Assembly (NCBI RefSeq): GCF_000524195.1 | Contig: NW_020170387.1 | Location: forward strand, 1,462,021 to 1,526,020 | Source: Echinococcus granulosus | Taxonomy: Eukaryota; Platyhelminthes; Cestoda; Cyclophyllidea; Taeniidae | DNA: 64,000 nt | Reading direction: 5' to 3' | Part shown: positions 1 through 11,900 of the stretch, one piece after another | Numbering within the stretch: position 1 is the first letter of the stretch | Layout: each line of letters begins with the position of its first letter | Position numbers and translations under genes: made by a program | Notes under the pieces: generated by a model | Told to the model about the DNA's origin: nothing | The model's database searches: none | Seen by the model: the letters and a program-made list of their open reading frames with translations, nothing else

Positions 1-3000
1 CAGAATTAGGAGGTTTAACATCATCCTATTGCAGCAGTCCAAGCAGGCAATTCTATCCAATGTGCTTTCGGAAACCCCCAAACGTAGATACGTATCCCGT
101 GAAGATACTGCAGAAAACAAATTTACGATGCAATACTTCACGACTTTCCCTTCATTCCAGAATATTTAAATGTTGGAAAATTGGAGGAGAAGATTAGTGG
201 ATTAGAGCAATGCCAAAACATGCGCGACTATAAGCATCTGGTTTAAAGACGGTCCAGCAGAGGATTTTCGAACCATGGAGCAATACTCCATCATCCCTGA
301 TGATATCAGGAATTTTAATCGAAAATACAAAGTCACTGAAGAATGCACACATTTCACACCTACGGTGCTTTTCGAAGGGTTATAAGATTTTTTGGCAATC
401 ATTAAAAATAAACTTTATCACAATGTAGACAGTCAGATGGGGTTTAAAGAAACTAACTTCGCTTAGTGCAAAGCGATGCAAAAGGTCTAAACAGCAAGAC
501 AACGGCGATTGTGCTTCACCTCGACCGCTGAAAGCCTTTATTAATCGGTGTGGTGACTGCAAATAACCAACTAGACGAACACACGTTATCCACTGAATGG
601 GAAGGATTCACTGCAAAATGAGATGATCTTTCATGGTTAAGTGTGCGGGGGTTGTCTGTAAGCAGGTTGTGTGTTTGACCCACCAGAGACTAGTGAAGTT
701 GTGATGAGTCCAACCTAGTAAAATTGCGCAATCCACACGTATTTAGCAGAACTCTTTTTTAAAATATCGAGTATTTTCCTATTTTTAAATGTTGTTTACT
801 AGATGCGGCAACCTTTTAGTACCAGTGGAAATGGAACCACTAGAACGGTCTCCTAGACATGACCGCGTGGCGACCAATGAACTTAAAATCTCTCAGATCC
901 ATCTGTTTTCCAATTTAAACACGAAAAAAAAAAAACTGTATTATCGAAATGTTTTGGAATTGGGCTAATGCCGTTAATAATCACAAATACACTGACCAGC
1001 TGAAAGAATAAAGGTGTTAAAACAATCTTAAAGGGTATGAGTATATAAGTCCGATTGCAAATTAAGTAACTTAGAATCTAACAGGAGAGCAAACGTTGGC
1101 CCCTACGAAGGACTCAAGTTGACCCCAGTATGGATTAGAAAAAGTGCATTCCCTATAAAAAAATGGACGTGCACAAACAGTTGCAATCACTGCGATGGAA
1201 TGTATAAAAAGTTTGCATTATTACACTTTCTTACACTCACTACCAAAGACTAAACTGATGGATCTGCGGATAAAGAACCCCACCGATACTGGTGTTGATT
1301 AACATGCACACGCTCTTTCCCGTATAAATGTGCAGCGCCACAGTGAATTTCGAGGCGAAAGAAGATGAAATGGGACAATGTAGCCCTCTAGACTACCATC
1401 ATCACTGTAATCAATGTACCGTGAGTACAAGAGATTTCCCTCCCTCCGACAACTACACTATCAAGACAATAATACGAAGCAGCCACAGAAAAGGAGCAAC
1501 TGACATTGTCATTAGCGCAAAAGCGACTCGAGTGGAGAGCAAAGCACCTTGATGGGTGTTAATTTGACAAACCAATCCCAAGAATCCAAAACTGCGCATT
1601 AGAGGTTTGCACTCACATCTTCACTCCACACGCGATCCCTCCGATATCACCAAGATTGAAACGGTTCACTTCTGAAATTCAACAAAGTAATTACAGGCGA
1701 AGGGTTAGTCTTGCCACAAATTGTAATCATAAATCGGCATCAGTGGAGGGAAGTTTCATGTTCTTTGTCTTTCCGTTGATGTAAATAATATACTGAGTTC
1801 GTTTAATACACAAACCTTTTCAATACCCCACGATTCACCTTCCACAGTAACGCCAAAGAGCTAGTACCCCAGTCCTTCAGCGTGCTTATCAAAGCTCTAC
1901 TTCCAGACTTACGCAGACTATGATGTTGGTACACTGCTACCAGTGCCGAATGGTTAATGAAAACCGGGCACAACAGAGAGAAGTTAGGCTCTACTCTTAC
2001 ACTCAGTCATAACCTTTATAAACCATTGGTTAGTATAATGGTTCCCGTGGCCAAAAATGTCAGCTGCGTGTGGATCATGACTAATTCCAATGTCGCTACC
2101 AGGTATGATCAATGCTGGTCAGGAACCAGCCAAATCCTGCCAGGTTGTGAGTGCGGCTGCGCCTTATCATTTGGCCATATTTAGGCATTCGCTAGGTTCA
2201 GGCATTTGAATTGACTTGTCTGAGCAAGGCCGCCGCGAAGGTGAATATGCCCGTGTCTCAGCCATTTGGATAATCGGTTCGCGTACATCTTTAAGATCAC
2301 CTCAGGTGCCAAAATGATACCAGTGGGATGGATTGAAGAATATGGTTTCTCTCAGTGACGCTTGAAGAATCCTTATGCCTAAGTAGATTGACCGGCTAGT
2401 TAAATACACGCATACTTGATTACTGCCCTAACTTTTAGAGCTGCACCATAGTCACTAATGTCGAGCGGCCTGAAATCAACGAGTCAAAATTGTCCATATG
2501 AAAGTGACGCTGTAAAAACAGTGAACAAAGGGGAAAGCATGGCTTAAACCAGGAATGAGCCTCAAGAAAGTGGATTATTTTGTCTTGGTTTCGCTCTAGA
2601 AAGTGCTTCTACGAAAGGCAACCACATGGAATACGGCTGTTATAGAACAACGTCCAGCCTTAAGCAGCACGATTTGCTAAGAACGTGATAAATGCACTTT
2701 ATCGAAGTTGACGAGATTAAATAGTGCAGCTGCATTCTGGTGTCCACTCAGTATGATGAAGGATCAACGAACAATCTTTATTCCTTCATTTCCTACAATT
2801 TATTCCCATTAATTTAGCCACTTTTGTCGCTGCCGATGCAAAGTGTCATCATGGAGAGCGAGGTCCATGTAGCAGCGTGGTACTTGCTCTATCCATTCGT
2901 GCTATTACATGGATCCTATCCACCTCTTAAGAATCCGACTCCTGGCTTAACTGTATGCTTCATCCATTTGCAAGCAAGAACTAACTGCAACTGTTTTGTG

Positions 3001-4336
3001 CTTGTAATCAAGAGTGGTATCTATTCATTCAATAAAAGCCGACTTTTTTGCGGTAATATCAGGCAACACACTACTTGTGGCGGCACAAGTGGCAAACATC
3101 ATTCTACTTTATGCACATAGACACCCAAAAGGCCTCCACTCAGTGTGATGCCAACCGAATAGCTGGCAAACATCAGACATTACTCTAGGCAGTTTGATGT
3201 TAGCTTCAATAAAATGATGCTCGCTTAAATAATATTCAACCGCAGAGCTCGGTTGCCATGCTAATTTCACCCTATCGCCTTTATTCTAATGCACATATTC
3301 ATTCAACCCTCTTGTTAGATGATAATGAACTCGTCTCCAAACCGATCTGCCTTATTAAGTGTTTATAGATGATTCAAGCGATGCACTCCGAATACACTTG
3401 GATGAATCAACTACCCCATTTTCAAGGGAAGATGCTTACCATGTTAAAGAGAAATGTATTCGGAGCCCAATTTTAAATTCATTTATATCACTAACAAGCA
3501 TCGTGAGCGAAAGGTCTCAAACACGCAAGTAGACTGTTTCGGAAATAAGCAAAACACCTATAGTTAACATCAAGGTGTACTATTTTGGATATCCCAAATG
3601 CATTTCTTCAAACTAATGACGCAAAAGCACGTTGGACCAAGGAGCGCAACCATGCAGTCTAGCGCACCCCCTTGATAGGCATATATTTGGAGAATAAAGC
3701 AAGGGTGTGCAACTTTCCCGAAATTTTCACCGGTAGCAAGACCAATTCTGTAAAGCCCAGTGTTTGGCAACGCAAATCGCCCGTAGAATGGCGATTAATG
3801 CATCACTTCAAATGGAAGTTCAAGCGAAATGCACAACGATATATGACTAAGTGGTCTCAAGCAAATAGTGTCCAACCTTCTGCGTGTGTTTTAAATGTGC
3901 GCAAAATCTAGGGAACCGAATTAAATAAGCGAAATGAGACTGGTTGAAGGAGCAAAATAAACCTAAAAATTTTGTTATGCTCTCACGGGGCCTCGATAAG
4001 GGGCTTGTGCTAAGTCTCGTAACAATCGACACATGACAGCAGTCGGTGTCTACGAAAAATCACAGTATATTAGCCTAAACTGCTGAAAAATATTAGAATA
4101 AAAGTCCCATTGCAACTTCAGAGCAAAAGCAGGGAAATTGGGCGGATTTATGCACAAAATACTGACCTGGTCAGCAATAAATTTGAGTGTTTCTGGTGAC
4201 AAAAGTCGACGAGTAAGATGTAAAAAAATAAGTGTATTTAAGTAGATTTACACCATGAAGTCAACAAGATCAAGTCATTAACAAACGAACAGTCGGTGAC
4301 AGTGAGTTCTGTCATGGATATTCAGGAATCGCCGTC
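1..4336. other. Intergenic or intronic region, no gene recognised
   Basis: This stretch holds only short open frames (about 60 to 100 codons) on both strands. None has recognisable domains, good splice-site chains or a convincing coding composition. No tRNA, rRNA or clear repeat was seen. A gene lying mostly outside the window could have an intron here. Confidence 0.5.
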
Positions 4337-5259
4337 TTAAATTTTAGGGGGTAGGGATGACATAAAGACATCAGACATCTTCTTTTGAACCCTATCAGCA
4401 AGGGGGGCTACATCTGAGGCAACCATGCCGATGGTAGAAACTGAAGGCAATATAAAAATATCGCAGACACCTAAGATCTAGGACTCTCAATAGACATGTA
4501 CCTCCCCTAGCCACTCTGTTAGATATGTCGAATCCAGAATATGACGCAATTACAACGGGCTGGACGGGAACCTTAAAAAAGGCAAGTTAAACAAAGTAAA
4601 GACGCGGACCTGCGCTTCCACAGCGAGGTAAAATGCGCCTTTTTTGAAGGGAAGCAAACCACTCTTTCCGTCTCCTCGAGTGCCCTCAGGAAAAATGATG
4701 ACCGAAACCTTAAGAAAAACATGTAGAACTGCCAAATCCTACCTGATGCTCTTTAACAATTTTGGCTGCATTACGCAACTTATGTATACTGTCATCACGG
4801 TTCGAACGATCAATTAAAATGGCTTTAAGAAACCAGACAAGTAAGCCAAATGAAGCATAGGTTGCTATGGACCGTTTGGCTACGAATGTCGATCGCCTGG
4901 GCCACACGGGGATCAAGGCTCAAGGATAACGGTATTAGGAATACAAATACCTGGAATGTCAAGGGCACTTTGGTGATTGACTACAATGATACGTGGACCA
5001 TCTGTAACTTGATTTTCTATTCCATGAACCCTATGCCGCATTCCAACAATCCAGCTAATTGTTTGCCATAAATAAATCGTATTACTAACCTAATAAAATG
5101 GTAATCAAGACCTTACTAACTATTGTAATAGCTCCGACCAGTAAAAGAATACTTAATGCAATAATAAAGAGCCCCAAGCAATAATACACATGTAGCAGCG
5201 ACCAATTTTGACCAAAATTGAACTTCTCTATAAATTCCACCAAATATCCCTCGAAGCAT
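4337..5259 (-). CDS. AGPAT: 1-acyl-sn-glycerol-3-phosphate acyltransferase (complete, 6 exons)
   Basis: The enzyme transfers an acyl chain to lysophosphatidic acid, giving phosphatidic acid in the endoplasmic reticulum membrane. Exons in coding order: 5117-5259, 4951-5054, 4743-4918, 4610-4708, 4502-4571, 4337-4440. All junctions are GT-AG and in phase, giving 231 residues. Introns are 62, 32, 34, 38 and 61 bases. The N-terminus has a hydrophobic segment (residues about 18-30). Motif I NHQSALD places the catalytic pair at H74 and D79. The block ending LIDR is at 116-119, motif III FPEGTR at 147-152, followed by VPVQPVV (motif IV type). The C-terminal part resembles the vertebrate AGPAT1/2 segment around ADRV. 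The start is the first ATG after an in-frame stop. It is shorter than vertebrate AGPAT1/2 (about 280 residues), mainly at the N-terminus. The family call is firm; the exact paralogue is not. Confidence 0.93.
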
Positions 5260-5969
5260 CAATACAGGAGTCGCGTAACTTCAACTAGACCTGACCATCA
5301 GCAGTGGGTTATGAATCATATGAACTGCGAACACATTAACAATGACCTTGGTGAGCTGTGGCAACAAAGCCAATTAGCAAAAGATCATAAATCTTGTATA
5401 ATGGAATAAATATAAAAACCTTCTTCTTTGTTGCATGAAGACCTCGTAGAAAGAAAAGTTTAAACAATATGGGTAGGGATCCACTCCGTATACAAATTGC
5501 CTTGCATGTTGAGGGAGGTAAATAAAGCATTGTGTCAAATTCTAACCTGGCCTTTTAAGAATAAGGTGGCTAGTCTTAGATTCAATGCATCTAAAAAGTA
5601 ATCTACAGCAACTTGATTCTGCAAACTCACACACACTGGTTAACATGATTCATGAACCCACTAGTAAATCTATCCCTAAAGAAGTAAAAATGTTAGCAAA
5701 AATTTTATAAAAGTCATTAGTGAATTGTTTTTATTTAGAAGATTATTTGTTTGACATTTTATTGAAGATGAGGCATTATTTGCCGGTCTATAACAAGCAG
5801 TTAGTCAAACTTTTACTATACCTAGATCATAATTTAGAGAGAACTTTTCAAGCTGGTATACGGCTTAGTCATCATTTCAAAGACGTCCTTGTTTTAAACA
5901 TTCCCGACTAACCATATTTATTGAATGCTATACGCTGTGGAAGTTCGTTTTCACTATTTTGTGTGAATA
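5260..5969. promoter_or_regulatory. Divergent intergenic gap, possible shared promoter region
   Basis: This 710-base AT-rich gap separates the start codons of AGPAT (minus) and the zinc-finger gene (plus). Divergent starts this close suggest that both promoters lie here; that is inference. No TATA box, initiator or splice-leader acceptor could be assigned with confidence. Confidence 0.35.
5768..5911 (+). other. Unexplained short ORF or terminal exon
   Basis: An open frame runs from a possible splice acceptor (AG at about 5737-5738, after a T-rich tract) to a TAA at 5909-5911. The first ATG is at 5768 and gives 47 residues, starting MRHYLPVYNKQLV. The composition (spaced charged residues, leucine-rich helical pattern) looks more protein-like than the surroundings, but I recognise no family. 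It could be a tiny gene, a last exon of an unmodelled transcript, or chance. Confidence 0.2.
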
Positions 5970-8900
5970 ATGGATGAGTCGGAGTTTGTCGTCGTGGATG
6001 AGGAGCATAAAGAATCAGTAGAATTTGACAACCTTGCGGAAGTTGTACAGGCATATGGAGCGGCGCGCGGTAATTTACTTATTTTCATTGTTATTTCTAC
6101 AGAATCCCTTCTTAAGGGTGTCACTCTGTTGCATGATACATTAAATTTAAACATGGAACTTGCCTTGAAGAATACTCCGCCCGATTTTGAATCGAACTCG
6201 GATGATCTTATGAGGCGCATACTAGGATCGGCACGTTTTTTATTGTTTGGTTAATTGAATATTTAATTCAGCTACACACTTCTTCCGAGGCTGTTCTGCG
6301 CAACCACGTGAAAAGTCTCTGTTCAAAATTGGTTGCTGTCAAGAAGGAGTACGAGGACTTGGCCAATAAGTTCGAGAGTCTGAATACACAAGGTTCACCT
6401 GAGTCTTCGGTGAGTTTTATTTTATTAGTATTGTCCTAAAAAGCCATATCATGCATGATGCTTGGCTACATTATTTTATGCAACAAAGTTAATTACGAGC
6501 TCAATCAATGGTTTATGTTGGCTGTGACCCAAGAACGGTAAACTTCGACTCGCTATCATTAGTCTATCCTACCAGATCTATGCTCTAATCAGATATTTGA
6601 AGTTTCTCTTGCACAACTTACTGCTCTACAACGTATGAATCTTATCTGAATGAATTTGTCTTCACTACGGTTTAATCAAGAATACTTTTGTCAGCATTAT
6701 TTCCTTGGTGCCTGGACATTACACAAATAGTGATTGTGAACGTAAGAATGGGGGAAAATGTGGAATAATTACTGGTCATTGTTTATGTGTGAGCATCGTA
6801 TCCAGTCCCATTTTTCACTAGATGAGTGGGAATAGCCAAGTAGGTTTTTATTCATGCTTGACTTTTCTTCTGCATCAAGTTTGTATTGGAGACCATTTTG
6901 GGAGCACGTTTATAGTCGAAATGCCGGTCCCTACACAGCATCGACCTTTTTGTTGCCGAGTACTTCTTAATCCATCGAAGATAAAGGGGCGGAGGGGTCT
7001 ACTGAATTCCAGCCGAGGGATTATGACTTTCCTCGGCTGCAAGTTATTGCTGTGGCCATATGCATAATTGTGGGGTTAAATGCGCAGCCGACGTTCAATT
7101 GGGATGCCATTGATTCAATAGATTCGCACTAATGCACTTACACGCATAAGTTGTTGCCGCGACTGCGCTACTACCGGTAGCTCCACGGTATCGAAACTCG
7201 GTTACCGTGGCGAGCATCCCTGACACTGTGGTTAAAAGAAGTTGAGCTAGCTCATTTATTCTTTTTGGTCTCCCTCTCTTAGGCTAAACTCGTACATCTG
7301 GCTGGTGTCTTTGACCAAATCGACGCCCTTCTTCCGCCCTCTTGGTGAGTCTTACTGAACGCCTAGAAATCGTAACCCCTTACAATACCGTTTCTTAGCA
7401 ATAGTGCCTTTTTGCTGAGAATATTCACGTGATGAAAGACAGTAAGTTGAAACGTGGATGGAATTTTGTTTCACTTTTTAGGCATACACATTGAATAGTT
7501 TTGGGTCGCTGTTTTTAAAGTTTTTGACGGGACTCAAATGAGTCGGTTGATTTGTGCTGTTTCTTTTCGATGCAAATGTATCTAGTAGATACTACTGTTA
7601 GAAGGCAAAGCAATTGGAGATTAATTGTCGTGTCACGTGTGAGTGTGGAAATAAAATATTTGTTTTTGCTTTTTGTTAGATTAGCTTGTTTCAGTGTGGA
7701 AGACACAAGATTGAAGAACTTTGATGATGTGTTTTATGTCGAGATGTCAGATAAGAACTACAGTTTTAGCCTGTGTTATTGCTATCGATTATGCTGCCTC
7801 ATATACCCTTGTTTGCAAAGTAGGCGTCCCCTCGTTCTTTAGTTTTAGTCGGTGCATCCTAGTAATCGCATGACTCTTCTTCGAAGTCAAAGATGGCAGA
7901 GGTGATTGAATTAGGCACATGTAAGGGTGTTACATGCAGAGTTCTCTTGTAACTTTTTTCAACAACGTGCATGTCCTCTGACGCTATCGTCGTTGAGTTC
8001 ATAGCATTGGCATCGCCACTGCGTCCAGAAGTTTATGTGACTTTTAGGCGGTTGTGTTGTACAATCCCCTTCACCTGCCTCCTACTTTTGTTCAGCGGGA
8101 TGGTATTTAGATCGCACTGCTGGAGATATTTACTGGCGCCTTACCAGAACTTGGCCATGGGCCTATAAATGTGAAAATGACATGGGTGGGCATCAGCACT
8201 ACGTGCGTGTACAATCGCGTTTCATTGATGTATGGCAGCTTATCGTCGATCATTTAAAGAAACAAATTCACGGATCACCTATTCTTACATTTCTACGTTT
8301 GTATGATCCAACACTTCAATAATTTAGTTTTCAGATAGGCAGTGAAGTTGTCATAATCATCTATTCTGAATCTTCTGTTGTCACGTTACACCCCTTTTAC
8401 TTTGAAAATCATTCATATGCGTATCTAAAATTGATTTAGACCATTAAGTCATCACTGTTTTTTATAGTATCTCTTGCTCATACCTGGGGTCTGTTAAGTG
8501 CCTTTTTTAAATGTGGATGTCAGCTGAAACAAATAAATATCTTTGGGGTTATTTCGTCAGTTACTTTACTACAAAACTTTTGCTTGATCGGACTTGTTTT
8601 CTGAGCGATTTAATCACCCAAGTTTATCATGTGTTGCGACAAAATTAACGATAATTTATTGTCAGTAGGATAACATTTACTTCCTCAAAGCCTGTCCTCA
8701 GCAGCTAGTTTTAGCAAAACTCTGGCTCACTGCTAGTCCAACTTATTGAGTCAAATTAGGGTCGGTTGATAGTAAACCAATAAGCATCTCGGACTTGCCT
8801 TCTGTATTACTGCTATTTTTTAAGTAGACTTTTTCATTTACCATTTCGATGTTCCCGTCACAAGTAGCTGCCACTTCTTTCGACTGTCGTGTAAAATAAT

Positions 8901-11900
8901 TAGTTGAATGTTAGCTAGCCCTCAGCAAATTTAATAACAAAGTACCTAGGAATAATTGTTATTTTGAGCTCCAAGTCCCAAGTAACGGCGAAGGCTAGAG
9001 TGGTGGATGAAAGGGACCGTGAAGTTTTTGAAAAGATTCGAGGGTGACTATTTTCCAGTGCTTTGCTTTTAACACTGTAATGGGAACCACATCGGGGAAG
9101 GAGTGTTTTGGTCAGCTTTTTCATACAGAGCAACTGTGTCTTTGGAGGTGATTATGTTTAATAAAGCAGACAGCAATATCTTGATTCCCCTTACTCTAGT
9201 GATACACCTGTTTCATGATGAATATGCCCTAAAATTACATCGATTTTGAGGTCTAATTGTAAAATAGCAACAAATTCTAGTATGGTAGACCGAATCAACT
9301 ACGCATTTTCCGCAAAGGATCCGGACGAGATTTTCCGCTGGTATTTTTTATTAACGATGCACAATTCTGCCTCTAGGAACTTATTATTTTTGACCGCCTT
9401 TATTCTTCCCAGAGTAACAGTTTTTAAAAGATAGTGTCTTTTGGGAAGGTTTGTTGTTTAATTGTTTCTGTTTGCCTCCGATTGTTAGTGATGCTTCTAC
9501 CGTCGGACCGAGCAAGACCGCTCCCACCGCTGATGTGGAAGAGTTGTGCACTCGCGCAGAGATCATTCGGGATCGTGTGAAGCTGGTTATGGAGGCGCGA
9601 CTCGGATCTACCTCTGGTTCGTCTCCACCGTTGCCCTTTTTCACATTTTTATCCCACGGCTGCTATCCGGTCCATCAAGACTTCGATCAGCTTGCGAGTA
9701 CACCCTACAGGCACACCACTTTTGCTCTCTTTCGTGGTCCTAGTCGGAACAAGATTGCCGTGCTATCTCGGTTGCTTGCTCCATTTGCGATTGTTCGGCG
9801 TTGCGCGATCACTTGCCCGCCCACCCACTCGTACGCGTGTGTGGACAACTACTTAACGCGCCACTTTAGCACTCATTGGTTCCTCCTAAGAAGCAGCAGT
9901 TCACATAACTGCGTATTTGCAGTGACCCTACATGTCGTAAAGGCCACACATTGCTACCATTAGTACCACTCTTACTACGCTCTACGCAGCACCTTTGGGT
10001 AGTGGGCTTTTACTCTCAAACTAAAACCTACCTAATTCTTATCCACAGACTTGGGCCAACCAGAACAGCGTGACAGACCAGGTATGGGTTTTTGCGATCA
10101 CCCTTCTCAGTAATGCTCTTCCTCACTTCAAATGTATTAGCCGTTTCATTTCCTCATGATGCAGATTTGGAGTCAAATACTTCTTCATCACCAAAGGCGG
10201 AGTCAAATATGGATGTAAGTTATTCTCTTCATTTAATACTTCAAAATATTACCAGACACTTTTTTGCTGCATTACTTAGAGATGATTAGATCCAATACAT
10301 GTAAATATTAGAAGCTTAGGCTTTTTTTTACAAAAGTTAGCGTTGAACTGCTGTTTTTTGGAAAGCTTACCGCTTGTTTTCCCTTTCAAACATTTCCACG
10401 AACCGCATGATCTTTTTGTGTCGTACTGCATGCATCCAGTACTTTTTTTCACCGCACCTGCCTAGTTTGAATCTGATCCGTAAGACCTCTAGCGAGGTTT
10501 CGCTGTACCACTCGCAGTACCCTCAGCATGCCATTCCCCCACCCCACTACTACCACCGTCTGCAACAGTACCAGCAATATCGACACCAATCTCACCATGT
10601 TGACTGCGAACAGCAGTCCCAACAGCTTCCACTTCGGCCTGCTGCCACTGCCACTACCGTCACCTACCGACACGATCCTCACATTGTCAGTAGTGCTCGT
10701 CATAGTCTTGTCATCGATGATGACCTCCGTCTACCTGTTGGACATGTGCAGCGCCTTAAAAAGAAACTCAGTGCCTCTCTTACTGCAAGTGGGTCCGACC
10801 ACGTACCGAGTGACCTCCGTGCCATTCCGCGGCAAATTCCCGGGGCCAAGGAACTCTTTGGCGCTTCCACATCTCCATCCAAGCCCACGATACTGTCTTC
10901 CTCGGGCGCGAAGCCATCATCATTACTGACGCAGCGGCAGTTACCTCCACTGTCGCCAAGGAGGCAGTCAACAAAAGATGAGATTGTCTCGCTGCAGAAG
11001 AATGTGGCCTCCTTGGCGGCGGCTGCAGCTCTTCAGCGCAACGTGTCAGTACGAGCCAAGGAGGTAATCATTGACGGTTGTGGCGGTAGCGGTGGCAAAG
11101 GTGGTATCAAAGTTAGTGGCCGAGATCTTGCGGTGTCGAGATCGGTTGCTGTCGGCTTCGTCCCGCCTTTGTTGCCTAAGCCCTCAATATCAGTTCAAAC
11201 TCAGACAGAGCCGTTTGGCGCTTGCCCTTGGTGGATGATGCTAGAGGCCCCTGGATGGCGGCAGAGCTCTATGTCCTCTGCCACCTCATCAGGCATTGGA
11301 ATGGATGATGGGAGCAACTTTCAGGATGACTTCTCCTCGGTCTCAAAGACTTGTTTCGTCTGTTGCAAGCATAGTGCTGTGATGGTTGGTGCTGGTGCCA
11401 CTAACCGTCCTCAGTCTGGGTCTAATTCTTTCTATCCGGCTCCCGACTTACTCCAAGAGGTAGCTCAAGCGAATGACCAGTCAAAACTCTTGCATCTGCT
11501 TAAACTAATTCAATCAGTCTGTTGTGTTCGCCACTTACTCCCATTGATTGTTTAAAACAGTTGCTGACATGGTCGAGTCGAACATGTTCTCTGTCTTGGT
11601 AATTTCTATTGGCTACATCATTCATGAGTACGGACATTTTGTCTGCTGTTATGTAGTTACCTTTATGCGAGCATGATCCTGCGCCACTAGCAAGTCAATC
11701 TGAAGCGTTTAAGCATTATTTTTTTGCATCGTTAAGTTGCATGTGTTACTCTTTCTGCCTTTTTTTAGATAAGTCGAATGATCAGAGAGGAAGTTACATC
11801 CGTGTTTCAATCAGAGATGGGCAATATCATGGAACGTCAGAGGGACCTTATCCAACAAGTTCTTAAGCCACTTACGGAGGGCAAACGGAAGGAGGATCAT

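Noticed and set aside
2030..2110. tRNA-like A-box (GGTTAGTATAATGG) in the left intergenic region
   Set aside because: No B-box or cloverleaf stems follow at the right distance, so it is not called a tRNA gene.
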